NCBI GenBank assembly: GCA_008828725.1
Contig: MEHQ01000176.1
Location: 403,737-467,736 of the forward strand
Origin: Saccharina japonica
Taxonomy: Eukaryota; Sar; Phaeophyceae; Laminariales; Laminariaceae
Reading direction: 5' to 3'
Length of the DNA stretch: 64,000 bases
A model generated the notes under the pieces. That model searched no databases. It was not told the origin of the DNA and was given only the letters and a program-made list of their open reading frames with translations. Position 1 is the first letter of the stretch. Each line of letters starts with the position of its first letter. A program made the translations under genes and the position numbers. Below are positions 1 to 10,904 of the stretch, piece after piece.

Positions 1-230
1 CCAACCATACACCACTAAGCTTGGCGAGGGTTTTAGGGGTTGAGCGGGCTCCGTGGTTTGGGTGATAAAACTATGATTGTTATTTTAAACACTTGGATGC
101 ACGTCAGAAGCGATCATATCGAGGAAGAAGAAACGATTTCGACCCACACTACAGATTGGGCCGCTTCCTTCAAGGTGTTGCCTACCAATGCACATCTATG
201 ACGATTGGCGCCGGATGATAGCGACCGCCC
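1..230 (+). pseudogene. Broken copy of the coding segment at 49,695-49,502
   Basis: The bases match the minus-strand ORF at 49,502-49,695, for example the shared stretch encoding QPYTTKLG at the very start and a shared tract encoding WMHVRSDH. Here the frame is interrupted by stop codons and indels (a TGA after about 14 codons), so this is a decayed copy. Function unknown. Confidence 0.5.
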
Positions 231-1690
231 AAAGCCCGTCAAGCGTTGACATAAATCGTTGGTTTAGGCCACGCGGCGACTCTTGCCCGTTCCCTCACAA
301 CGGGCGTCATTTCTAGATATTTGCCAAGCTAGGGTTTACTCGTTGCACACCACACAGGCAAACTTCATAGTACGAGGATAAACCATAGTCGTCATCACTG
401 CGATTCTCGTACAGGTTACTCCCTCTTCGGTGTCCTGTGGCTCCTGATCGCCAGTGCTAGCAGAATCCAAGTTCACAAATGCCCCTGCCATTCGTTCTAT
501 TTTGGCGCAGACACGAGTGTTTGTGCTCGAGTACACTGGCCTACAATATCCCCGCAAACTACCAGAAGGATCAATCACAAACGAACACTAAACTTCATGC
601 GCCTCACTTCGGGACTGCTCCCTTAATCTCCTTTCCTCCACACGGTGTGCGTGTGTGCCTGCACAGTAGGATCGGGTACAATAGGCGTACGAATCACGTA
701 GACAAATTTCGAACCTGTCAATATCGACGTCGGCGCACACTCGAAGTCGCTGGCCGTCAATCGTCAGTCTATCAAGGTGCACGCCAGGGCAGCCGTAAAA
801 GGCAGATGTAGTACCAAAGTCGTGTCTCGCGAACCACGTCGATTTGGCAACAAAAGCTGCAGGCACTAACCTTGACTTGTGCAAAGAAGCTTCATACGTG
901 AAAAGTTCCAGACGTTTTTTTTTCCTGGACGCATGCTATGCTATGATAGAGGTCGTCATATTGTTTCCGAGGGAGATCGCTTCAGGAGCTCTATACTTCA
1001 CCCAAAGACGGATTCGGGAGGAAACCAGAAAAAGCAACCGGATGATAAAACCCATGGCCTAACCATACAACGAAAAATACTGCTACTCGAAAATAGAATT
1101 CCGGCGGTTGGGGGTCAAGGAGCCCCGCTATTCAGATACGTTTTCAGCCACAATGTGCTACCTCTATCGTTGCAGGCGTCCCTGACTTGATCTGGTCGAG
1201 ATGTCCGCGAAAGCTCAAAAACGCCAACTTGTTTTTGCATTCGTATAAAAAATGTAATTTTCGATCCAGATTGAATTTGGTGGAGACAGACTGCTGAAGA
1301 GACAAGAAAATGTAACTTTCGATACGCTATTCGCCGTCCATCAAGACATATTTCTACAACCCGATTCCGTATATCATACATATTCAAGTAATTACAAAAA
1401 AATCGCATTTTTTCGATGCTCAGCTCAGTTGTGAGAAGTGCACGCTGACTTTTTAACCTTGTACTTGAGCCGTACGTTTACATGGATTGGGTATCGGCCC
1501 TAATTTGTATTTTAATGTGCTAGGTTTGGCCGCCTTTGCATGATTTTGGATATTGGATCGGTCATGTCTATCTCGAAACAACCAAAAGACCCTCATTGCG
1601 TCGACTAGCGCATGACCTACACTGTGTAAAACAATCAAGTCCAAATACGTAAAAGTGATGTGGGCATGGAAAATTCGACGTTTGAACAAT
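1..1690. repeat. Inverted segmental copy of 48,240-49,710
   Basis: Read as reverse complement, this stretch follows 48,240-49,710 with moderate divergence. Anchors seen: 1-220 matches 49,700-49,440; about 680-800 matches 48,990-48,870; 1,190-1,400 matches 48,740-48,550; 1,560-1,690 matches 48,370-48,270. Both copies can be read with the peptide HALVDA..VF.LFR.R.DRSNIQ (minus strand here, plus strand there), so a once-coding mobile element or duplicated gene segment is possible. The copy runs off the left edge, so its true end is unknown. Confidence 0.7.
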
Positions 1691-2095
1691 TTTGTGGATA
1701 GCCCAGCTCGTACGCGAGCCGGAGTGGGTGGATATGATGTGAATCGTCGATTTCGTTAGGACCGTCGTCAAACCTGCTGTTGCGTCTCCCCTTCCGTTGC
1801 TTAGGTTAGGTTTGGCGGCGACGACATGCCCTATCCATCCGGCTTTGCCAGAGACAACCTTCTCGATTTCAACATCACGTCTGTATCTGCTTCCATCCAG
1901 TGCGATGTCGAGCTGAAATTGGACGAAATGCAGCAAACGTTATTCTAGCCCTGGATCGGATTGATTCCGGCGTCTGATGGCATCACTTACTCAGTTCTGA
2001 CGCGAAATGCAACCGTTTTGGCAAACAATGGAGGCACAGAACTATGAAGACGCCCGCCCCGTATGTATAGGAACAACCGTAAATCTGTGTTCGAC
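1691..2095. other. No gene recognised
   Basis: Nothing supportable was seen here beyond short chance ORFs overlapping on both strands. Confidence 0.4.
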
Positions 2096-2165
2096 GAGCG
2101 AGGTGGGGTACCGCAAAGTTTCATACAAGCGGCGTCAAACGAGCTTAAAATGGAAGGAGGTTAGT
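2096..2165 (+). pseudogene. Fragment paralogous to the small ORF at 3,152
   Basis: In one frame it reads VPQSFIQAASNELKMEGG. This aligns with the end of the 3,152-3,301 ORF (...HNIIQAAPTELTLGEGG), and the downstream bases are also alike. It ends at a GTTAGT that could be a splice donor, so it may be an exon remnant. Confidence 0.3.
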
Positions 2166-3151
2166 AAAGTGGCGGATTATGGCTAACACCTCAGTGGTGG
2201 CCGCGGAGAGTATTCGTCACGACTAGCTTCGGGTCCGAAACAATCGTCAGTTTAGAGTTTATGTGCACCATTGACCGAAGGAGGCCGTGTTAGCACGTAT
2301 TGGTAATGACCATTCGGATATTGGTAATAGCAAACGGTTCCAATTTTCCTGCTCACGAGAACACATATTTTATTGGTCGGACATGTGAGGACCGTTGGGG
2401 CATGAATATGACGATCCAACGTTTCTTGAAATCGCCCGCATGAAGACGTAAGAGTAAATGAAGTAGGATCCGTACACAGTAGGGCCCCTTATGTAACGCA
2501 ACTGAGGCATCTGCCTTCGCCGAAGATTCGGAGGAGCTCGCTAACACAGTTCAACAGATCCAATAAGTAGAGGGACTGCTGACACCTGCCAATGCATGAT
2601 GTTATCGAATACGAGCACGGAAACAGATAATGTATGCACGTGCGAACCATTTTTAACGTCGAGGGGCTGAAATATGATTTTATTACAATAACCTGGAAAT
2701 ATTTTCAAAGTTCAGCGACACTGTCGCGGTACGAAAACTGTTGCAAATTTGCCACACTTTAGGGCGAGCACCAAATAGTACATCACAGGGTGGTGCACGT
2801 TCGGTTTAGCTGTGACGCTGGAGTCATAGCAGAACTGCCGAAAACCGAACAACAAATAAAAGCAGTGGTGCTTTCAGGTGTCTATCGTTTGACAGGAAAA
2901 TAGACAAACAATGGTTACGCTTTTTGGGCAAAGCGACATAGGTGTTAACATCTATAATATCAAGCAAAACAATCAGCACAATGATTCTGGGTGGTGGCAC
3001 GGATGGGGGGGGGCGGCGTTGCGAAAAAAACAATTTCGAATCACTATCAATACCGTGTACCTGGTACCATATTGTTCTCCCCCTTTCGCTGAATTAATTA
3101 AGCATCCATCCTTCGAAGGGGAGAAATAAACACAACTGACCATAAACAGAA
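2166..3151. other. No gene recognised
   Basis: Apparently unique sequence. A G-run occurs near 3,004-3,013. No convincing ORF or element boundary was seen. Confidence 0.35.
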
Positions 3152-3301
3152 ATGCCGAGTAGAGTAACGGGTGTGCTTTACGGTCTGTCGGGAGCCACAG
3201 GCAACTGTGAAGGTGTGGTCTACGAGGTAGACGGAAAAACGCACAACATCATACAGGCGGCGCCGACCGAGCTAACACTTGGCGAGGGGGGGTTAATATG
3301 A
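3152..3301 (+). CDS. Small ORF or exon, function unknown
   Basis: A 49-codon ATG frame with protein-like composition begins MPSRVTGVLYGLSGATGN and ends TELTLGEGGLI. No family was recognised. Support is the absence of low-complexity sequence and a diverged second copy of its C-terminal half at 2,096-2,165 that keeps the same frame (IIQAAPTEL versus FIQAASNEL). In both copies a possible GTTA(A/G)T donor falls at the run of glycines, so this may be a first exon rather than a complete gene. Confidence 0.3.
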   Translation: MPSRVTGVLYGLSGATGNCEGVVYEVDGKTHNIIQAAPTELTLGEGGLI

Positions 3302-3708
3302 TGAGCGGTGGCCAACGTCGTGGCGATGGTGTCAGAGGTTTTTGTTCGGTTTCGTTTGTTGAAAACGCATCGCAGGTTCGGGGTCGCTGAGGGCAAGCGG
3401 ATACGCGCACACTTTTCGAATATACGCGCGGGAAACATTTAGAAGCCAAACTCCTCTAGGAAATATATTTGGTAGTTTGTGTGGTGTAGCCGATGTCACC
3501 CCTCCAAGATGTGACACTTCAACCGCCACCCATTGTTATTTGCGGCTTTCCGTCGCATTGACGACAAAGCTGGTCGGTCATATTACCTTCACCTTGTTTG
3601 GCGAACTGTAAATCAAAACAAATCATAAAGCAAGCATGGCGGCTGGCCAAGCCGGCGCGCATGTGAGGCAACCATATGTAAAACCGTATCTAGTTTTACT
3701 GGTACCGT
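3302..3708. other. No gene recognised
   Basis: Overlapping open frames on the minus strand look like chance products. No repeat match elsewhere in the window was noticed. Confidence 0.3.
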
Positions 3709-3847
3709 GGGGGTCCCACTTTAGTTCGGTTATGATCACTCACCGTCACCGACTAAAAGTGGGACCCCGCCCTAAACCGGCATAGAGCGCTACAGCACTA
3801 ACGTGGGATATACGGGGCAACCTTAGGTTGAGGCTGCACTGCATAAC

Positions 3848-4148
3848 CGGTCGCCCAAGTGGTGTAGTGGTTACTCTCAAATGCTGGTTGCGATGGTTTC
3901 GTGGGTTCAAGTTTCACCGTTGTGAGGTCGAGAATATATTTGCTAGAATATACAGCACTCGACCATGAGCGTGTAGCGTGTGAAGGTGCGAGTCGACGCG
4001 AGTCGACGCGGGATTGAAGGGCTGAACTCTTCTAGCAATAAACGTGCAAGGCACCAACCGTAGTGGAGAAGAGGCAAGAGAGCATTCTATGTGACCGCGG
4101 GTCTAACTTGGCAACAGGAGGGCGCGAGGAAAGAATGGCGAACATGTT
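3848..4148 (+). mobile_element. tRNA-headed SINE, copy S1
   Basis: The head reads GCCCAAGTGGTGTAGTGGTTA (A-box-like), followed about 40 bases later by GGGTTCAAGTTTC (B-box-like), as in tRNA-derived RNA polymerase III promoters. The body shares the landmarks of the other copies: GTCGAC, then CTTCT.GC..TAAA.(A/G)TG, CCGTAGTGG, GTGACC..GG, and a terminal (G)GCG..GA...AATGG. It is not a working tRNA: the acceptor and anticodon arms do not fold. Confidence 0.65.
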
Positions 4149-4363
4149 AAATGGGAAGACCAAACAAAATACTGCGGGAGCCAGACCCTGAACCTGAAAC
4201 GATGACGAAGCGTTCGGGTGCACCCGGGTCTCTGTACGATACCTACTGTGCAGCAATACACGTGGAGTCGCGTTGGTTTGTCTCATGCATTATCCACGCG
4301 CTCGGCTGCCGAACACGCATTCGTCGCCACCCATGGCAAGGCCGAATGTATTTTACAACCGGA

Positions 4364-4750
4364 CTACAACAGTGCAGTACGTCTGTGTATCCCCCGTCGC
4401 GGCCCACACGTGCCCTCCGCGCTGCGCTCCGCCGCCCTCACGTTCGACGCGTGGGTAACGGCCTTGGCGGCAACGTATGTCGCACATATATATATGCCGT
4501 TGTGGATGTTCACTATCGTCAGCATCTGCCACTTAACCACAAACGCCATGAAGACGAGCACCACGCCCACCGTGATAGTTGTGGCCACCAGCGTGCGGTG
4601 GGTATACTGCCCCTCTGCCTCACAAGGCATGCTATCACTCGCGCGGTGGGTATACTGCCAGCTGGGCACTTCTGCCTTGCCGTAGTGGGCTGCTGTCTTG
4701 TACTGAGCTTCTGTATGCAGTGGCGTGACGGCTCGGGTACTGTACCACAC
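4364..4750 (-). CDS. Possible membrane-segment ORF, unknown
   Basis: The minus-strand frame contains one strongly hydrophobic run (TTITVGVVLVFMAFVV) that could span a membrane. The rest is ordinary or low in information. A plus-strand frame over the same bases is also open (from 4,151), so at most one is real and possibly neither. A 19-base repeat (GTGGGTATACTGCC core) occurs twice inside it, at 4,597 and 4,646. Confidence 0.15.
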   Translation of the reverse strand: MWYSTRAVTPLHTEAQYKTAAHYGKAEVPSWQYTHRASDSMPCEAEGQYTHRTLVATTITVGVVLVFMAFVVKWQMLTIVNIHNGIYICATYVAAKAVTHASNVRAAERSAEGTCGPRRGIHRRTALL

Positions 4751-5034
4751 TAATGAGGGACCAGTCCCACTTTAATGTGATCACCGTATTCAAGTGGGCC
4801 GAAGTCGATCCAAGTGGTTTTGACTGTACGTAAGTGGGGCCCCGCACATAATCGTAATCGTACCGTACTACAGTGGGACCCCCCCTGCTGTACTAGGTTT
4901 AGCGCCTCTAACATCTACCTTGATACTTTTCTGCTCAAGAAATGGGACGGTGAAAACTCAACCGTAGATTATCGCAGAAAGGTGAAGTTTCGATCGGTAA
5001 CCATCGTTCGAAAGCATCCATAAAAGCATGGTCA

Positions 5035-5522
5035 AATTTATATCGATTACTGTTGTCCGAAACAATAGGTAGCATGATCCTTGTTTTGTCGACATGTAAT
5101 ATTCAAAACCCCGGTATAGGAAAATTGCTATCGATACCTATGACCTGAAACCTTAAGACGGTGAAATGTATATCGATACCTATCGTCCGAAGCCATAGAA
5201 TGGTAAACATTATATAGATAGGTATTGCCCGAAACCATAGGTTCCGCCTCTTAGAACCAACACTACATCACTCGAACAATTCAGTCTTGGAAATGTCAAT
5301 TGATACCTACTTGATTCACCAATAAGCTGAGGGCAATAAGTACAACAGCCAATGTTGCCGAACAGTAAAGCAGTGAAAGTGTACGTCGATGCCCACTGTC
5401 GGCCGCAATAATAGGATAAACCAATGCGTCCATCGATACCGGCCACACGGCATAATAGGCCTCCTATTGGAATAACGTCATACCTATACCCTATTGACCT
5501 CGAATCTATTGTCTAGGGTGTC
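5035..5522. repeat. TATCGATACCTAT satellite block
   Basis: Diverged units of about 50-60 bases centred on TATCGATACCTAT, in opposite orientation to most of the 8.8-10.8 kb block. It ends at 5,505-5,522 with TATTGTCTAGGGTGT, which resembles the right terminus of the 8,736-10,772 element (TACTGTCCAGGGTGT). It may be the right half of a related, truncated element. Confidence 0.5.
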
Positions 5523-6670
5523 TTCCATACACTTATTGGAGTCTCCCCATTCTGCCAACAGCTGCACAATACATACTGGTACACACGGATCTCGTATAAA
5601 TTCGCCACGAACTGACCCCTGCAGGTGGGCCATCGCATGGATGGGCGTCTGGGGACAGATTACCCGAACCAATATTCCTTCGTCACATAAAGTACAGGCG
5701 GAAACGTCCGTAGACCATCTTCCACTACAGCGGTATGACAAAACAACCCCCCTAACCGGTTCGACATGTTACAGAGGCCCGGAATTATGTATCATAAAAT
5801 GGCAGGGTAGAACGGCAGTTCCGATACGAAGGCTGTCAATATCAATTTCAGTATAAATCTCGTAGAATATATACCTGGCAGACAGTAATTACGGGATGGG
5901 CAACCAACCATCAAGAGAAAACATGTTGGTAAAACATCCAAAATGAAAGCCCTCTCTAACCGGTTCGGCATGTGACAGAGGTCCCGAACAATGTATCATA
6001 AACTGGCAGGGTAAAAGGGCAATTCCGATACGAAAGCTGTCGATATCAATTTCAGGAAAACCAACCAACAAGCGATACGTAGTATGTTGGTAAGCGATAC
6101 GTAGTATGTTGGTAAAAGCTTCAAACTAGATGAAAATCACCGTCGTCACATGCATATCTCAATGCCAGATGTCATCGGAACTGGCCACTAAACCTATGCC
6201 AAACATACAGGCACGAGCAAACTCATTCGCTCCAGATATTAATTAGGTGCCTTCGCCAGGTCGCAATTGTCACACGCCGCATACACACATGCCTCGTGCC
6301 ATTCTGTGGCATACTCTACAATACATACTGGTACACGCGAATATTATCTTCATATCACTAACCGCATTCGGCAGGCGCGCCATCCCGTCGATGCGGCATC
6401 CGGAGAAATATCACCCAAACCGCTAATCCCTCGGTACACAGCATACAATCACACCTTTCAGGGGATCAACACCAAATACCGCTCTCACTCACACCCTCCC
6501 CGCCTGGTGCGAGCAACACCAGAGATCCTAACCATGCATCATAAACTAGGAGGGAAAACCCGCACATGCTAGAGTCCATCGCCAATTTATGTCCGAGGGT
6601 ATAACGAAAATGGCAATACGAAACCTTAGAATACCAAGTTCAGTATAGATCTTGCGAAATATAGTGTCAA
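5490..6670. repeat. Diverged tandem duplication
   Basis: 5,550-5,860 recurs as 6,290-6,660 (shared core ACAATACATACTGGTACAC near 5,565 and 6,321). A third partial copy lies at 5,940-6,120 (shared CTAACCGGTTCG(A/G)CATGT, then TATCATAAA.TGGCAGGGTA). The two copies of the ACCGGTTCG segment at 5,752 and 5,958 are the closest pair. No coding function is evident. Confidence 0.5.
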
Positions 6671-8640
6671 TGCTTTATGCATTTACGTAGAAGCCAGTAA
6701 GAACGGGAAGGGAACACTTCAACATTTAAGAGTATGCTGGTGACTCGTTCGAACCAAATCTGTATCGTCGTCTTCAAATACACATCGCAAGCCCGACAAC
6801 GTCGGTACTCCTGCTGTTTGCCATACAACAGTAGAACAAAACAACGTTTCTTCTACGATATATAGCTCAAATCCTGCTGTAAGCAGTCCTCCGCCTAGAT
6901 AAGCTGTACGCCAGCAGAGCAACGTCACTGTTTTGCTAGGAAATGTCACTCGAACCCAGCTTCAAGCAGCGCCCCTGCCAGATAGTCACCACCGGAATAT
7001 TTTTGAGTGAACTTACGTTTGCAACTGACTTCTAAGACACATTTCATATATGATACACGAGTAGTTGGTTTTCCTGTACGTCGTGCACCTTATCCAAGAG
7101 CAAACGTGTACGGCACGAGTTTTCGATACCATAGGCACACTCAAGTGGCGTGTTAGCCGTACTCGACGCATGAGTGTCTCCTAACTCCTTTGTGAATTTT
7201 CCGTACAACCCCGCTGTCCAGCCAAATATATATCCCGCCAACCAAACACCCTCAAATACGCGGAAATATATCTATTACTCAAACACATATGCAACGGTTC
7301 GGCGAGGAACTCGATACATCAACCGTACGTGGACAACATCAAAACCCTCCTTAGACGCACACTACCCACGTGTGTGATGAAGGATATCCATATGGTTACT
7401 GTTAGGAGTAGTCTCCCAACCATGAATTATTAACTATGTCTTCAATATCCAATGTAAATTCCAATACAGTCTCAACGCATATACATATTATATAAGCTCT
7501 GAAAGTAATACCACGCAAAGTACACCCTTTATATCACCTGCCGACACACAATTATTCGCAGGACGAGCTCCGCTCCCCCATGAACTGCCCTGATGGTGTC
7601 CGGCTAACAATACACGAACTACAATGGTACCATCAGTCTCCCAGGTATCACCCCCGCCCCTACAGCCGTCGATCCGTGTCAGCACGCTAACCTCTTGAAC
7701 AAACAGATATGCCCCCCAACAAGCCCCCCGCCTGGTGTACATATACATCTAATATACATGTTGGTTGGCACCTGTTTCTAACGACGGTGTGAAACATGCC
7801 AATTACTGCGGGAGTTAACGACCAGCGAACCGTATTATGTTCAATCGGTCATCGTGGCTGGCAGTCGAGGTAGACAATTTGGCGCGAAGTGGAAACCCTT
7901 AACTCCGTCCAAGGGGAATGTGGTCGTGAATATCACGTAGCATACACCAGGGACATAGTAAGGCACCCGCTACGCAGTTACAGAGTATACCCATTCCTTT
8001 CCCTGGAAACACCAGAAAATAGATCAATGAATTCGACGACATCATCGAATGCATAAACCTCCGCCTTACAAGCGGTTCTTAGTAAGACATCATTCACCCG
8101 TCAGGGCTCCCGCTGATCTTGTGATATCGCCGAGGTACACCCAATTCTACTACCCGTGATGTTTTCTCGGACGCCTATATTTTGTCCCCGGGGGGTGTTA
8201 TTCGACGCCACCATGAGTACTCTTTCCCACCACCACTAGTACCACTCGGCAGTGTGGGAGACGTAGACCCGCTCATGAAGGGAATGGGAGTCAGTGGAAT
8301 ATCGAGTGCATCCTGGCAAAGGTTATAGGGGAAGGGGAAGACGGCAGGCAACGTGGGGGGTCAGGAAACACAATCCAAACAAAAACACTGATACTTATTA
8401 TCGAGTGTATCGGTTGAAATCGTTCAAACTTGTCTACTGTTTTCATCGTTTTCTGTTCGTCCCCAAACCGTCCTGTTTGGGTCATTTCGGCTTCGTAAAC
8501 TTGAAAGCATCATCAACATATACACGCATCCCTCCTCCGATTGATTTACCGCCGAGTTAAAAAAAATACTACAACACACGAAGCAATGGCCTTGTTCGTA
8601 CAATGTACTGAATACCCTCCGACCTTATTTCATTTCAAGA
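6671..8640. other. No gene recognised
   Basis: Only short frames with many stops were found. There may be further very diverged copies of the preceding duplication (CAAATATATATCCCGCCAACCAA near 7,223 and CATGTTGGTTGGC near 7,757), but I cannot align them reliably. Confidence 0.3.
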
Positions 8641-8859
8641 TATATATCCCAGTATCTGGCACTTGAGTTTTCGAGGTACCAGACACCTGGTAAGGACAGA
8701 GGACAAACCTGGAAATCGTTCAAGGAGGTATGTACCACACCCTGGACAATAGGTTCGAAGTCAATAGGCAATCGATAGGATCCTTTTCCAATAGGAGACA
8801 TATTGTTGCTTGTGATAGGTATCGATCGGTCCTTTATGAAGCCTTTTGTTTCCGGCAAT

Positions 8860-9480
8860 GGGTATCGACAGGTACGTTCACTGATCTACTGTTCGGTCAA
8901 TAGCCTATGGTACGTATTGATATACAAGTATTGGTGATATAAGTAGGTATCGATAAACATTTCGTAGATGGTACTGTTCGGGTACTAGGGTATCGGCACT
9001 GACAAACGCAACATATTGGAATGTCCGATAGGTATCGATAATCGCGTCACGAATTAGTTTCTTTGTGCCGATAGGTATCGGTAGATATTTTGATCATCCT
9101 ATCGGTTTGCACGATAGGTATCGATAGCTGTTTCACGAAATATATTGCTTCTACAGCTAGGTATCGATAGACTTTCCGATATTGTATTGGTTCGGGTAAT
9201 AGGTATCGATAGACACTCCGCTGTTTGACTGTTTCGGACTATAGGCATCGATAGATCTTGCACCATTATATTGGTTCGGACGATAGGCATCGATAGATCT
9301 TGCACCATTATTTTGATGATTCGGACCATGGGGGTCGATAGACCTTGCACCATTCTATCGGTTCGGACCATGGGTGTCGATAGATTTTGCACCATTCAAA
9401 TGGTTCCGATCATGGGTGTCGATAGACCTTGCACCATTCTATTGGTTCGGACCCTGGGTTTCGACCACATTCACTCATAC
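8860..9480. repeat. Left subterminal satellite array
   Basis: Units of about 48 bases, best preserved at 9,240-9,470: GGTTCGGACCATGGGTGTCG then ATAGACCTTGCACCATTCTA. The period is a multiple of three, so long open frames with 16-residue repeats appear on the minus strand (9,099-9,395). I treat these as a by-product of the array. Confidence 0.75.
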
Positions 9481-9565
9481 TCGTACAATGAACAACGCAC
9501 TTGGTTTTAGTATGTATACTTCCCTCCCGCTATCTGGTACCAGTACTCGTACGTGATACAACAAG

Positions 9566-9838
9566 TTGAAAGATAAACACGAAGTATTGGAGAGCAAGGC
9601 ATTCAACGACAATCCTTCACGGCTCAACCAGCTACAATTCGTCAAGAGCTTTATTGTCCACGCCGCATGCCCGTTCGGCATAGCGGAATATGCTCGGATC
9701 CGGCGCTGTCTGTCGCTATTGTGCCCCAAGAAGCTACAGGTGGATGGCGTGAACAACAAGGCGGCGATTACTATCTTTGCAAGGCCTCGTGCTTCTTATA
9801 CCCTGGATAATACCCTATCTAATAGGCTATTGGGCTAA
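9566..9838 (+). pseudogene. hAT-type transposase fragment
   Basis: The open frame has a non-repetitive, protein-like sequence. The segment FVKSFIVHAACPFGIAEYAR, followed by a leucine-rich stretch with L.P.K, fits the hAT-family pattern (F)IV...LPF..VE...(F)R..L..L.P that precedes the catalytic core in hAT transposases and related BED-finger proteins. The plus-strand frame has no ATG and ends in the right satellite array. The DDE catalytic core is absent, so this is a remnant of the enzyme that mobilised the surrounding element. Family assignment is by motif memory only; a profile search would settle it. Confidence 0.45.
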
Positions 9839-9859
9839 TAATAGGTCGGGAATTATATC

Positions 9860-10760
9860 GACTGCTCAATTCAGTATATTCGTAAGGGTGTCGAGCAATG
9901 CCTACTGCTCAACCTAATAGTCTTGCCACTATCCGATGGATACCTATCGCCCAATGCAATATTTTTGCAAGGGTATCGATCGATGCCTATTTCCCTATTC
10001 AATAAATAGCTTGACAAGGGTATCGATCGACCATTGACACACATATAAGAAGAACAATCGCATATTGCATCACTTTCTCTTGACCTATTGGTCAATGAAA
10101 AATCGATCGACAATGTCACATACCCATCGGAAGATAAATTGCGTATTGTACAGTCAGTATGAACCTATTGGACGAATAGATGGGTATCGATAGTCAATTT
10201 GACAAACCTATCACAAGTACAATAGGCTACTGCTCACATCTGTCCGCACGTATTGCTTAAAGAAATAGGTGTCGACAGACAATATCAAAAGCCTTTCCCA
10301 AGTGCAATAGGCTACTGCAAAATCAGTATGGACCTAAGCAATAGGTATCGATAGAGAATTTCCCATACCTGTCGGAAGTACAATAGGCTACTGTCCAAAT
10401 CTTATAGAACCTATTGGTCAAAGCAACAGGTATCGATAGACAATTTCCAATACCTATCGGTTACCTATTGGCCAAAGCAATAGGTATCGATAGACAATTC
10501 CAAATACCTATTGTCCAAAGCAATAGGTATCGATAGACAATTTCAAGTACCTACTGGCCAAAGCAATCGATATCGGTAGACCATTCCAAATACCTACGAT
10601 CGAAAGTACAATAGACTATTGCAGAAGTCAGTCTGAACCTATTGGAAGAAGAAATAGGTATCGATAGGCAATTACAAATACCTATTGCAGGGGCCAATAG
10701 GTATCGATAGGCAATATCCCAACCTATTGAACTACCAATAGGCATATCCAATAGGCTACT
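9860..10760. repeat. Right subterminal satellite array
   Basis: Repeated units of about 43-60 bases built on CAATAGGTATCGATAGACAA and TACCTATTGG.CAAAG. Each unit holds the palindrome ATCGAT and inverted AATAGGTA/TACCTATT pairs able to form hairpins. It is most regular at 10,420-10,560. Confidence 0.75.
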
Positions 10761-10904
10761 GTCCAGGGTGTGGTTTATCTACCCACTAGGTACAGCTTCG
10801 CAGCACGGCTCAATGTAAGGTTGGGCGTTCCAATTTTAGTGCACATGCTGCCACTAGGATGCTGAATGAGGCAGCTCTGGTATACGGGGTGGCTCGCACC
10901 TGAG

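Larger units (their letters stand above)
3709..4885. mobile_element. TIR element with GGGGGTCCCACT ends
   Basis: The left end (3,709-3,729) and the inverted right end (to about 4,885) share GGGGGTCCCACT.TAGT.CGG, two mismatches in 21. Inner copies of AGTGGG(A/G)CCCC occur at 3,757-3,770 and 4,829-4,845. It encloses a SINE and a membrane-like open frame. No clear target-site duplication was found, so the boundaries are provisional. An alternative is two separate small hairpin elements, one at 3,709-3,771 and one at 4,760-4,885. Confidence 0.4.
8736..10772. mobile_element. hAT-like element with TATCGATA subterminal arrays
   Basis: The left end CACACCCTGGACAATAGG (8,736) is the inverted match of the right end, which reads CACACCCTGGACAGTAGCC inward from 10,772 (16 of the first 18 bases). 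Both flanks are filled with TATCGATA-type repeats, and the middle carries a transposase-like frame (9,566-9,838). The first bases of the TIR, ACACCCTG.ACAA, are shared with the element at 31,972-33,461. The 8-base flanks (GTATGTAC and GTTTATCT) are only partly alike, so a target duplication is not proven. Confidence 0.55.

Noticed and set aside
4151-4753. 200-codon plus-strand frame
   Set aside because: His/Arg/Cys-rich, overlaps an open minus frame, and its start lies at the SINE's end; no support.
9099-9395. Minus-strand frame of 16-residue repeats
   Set aside because: It follows from a 48-bp satellite period in the subterminal array. There is no non-repeat coding sequence.
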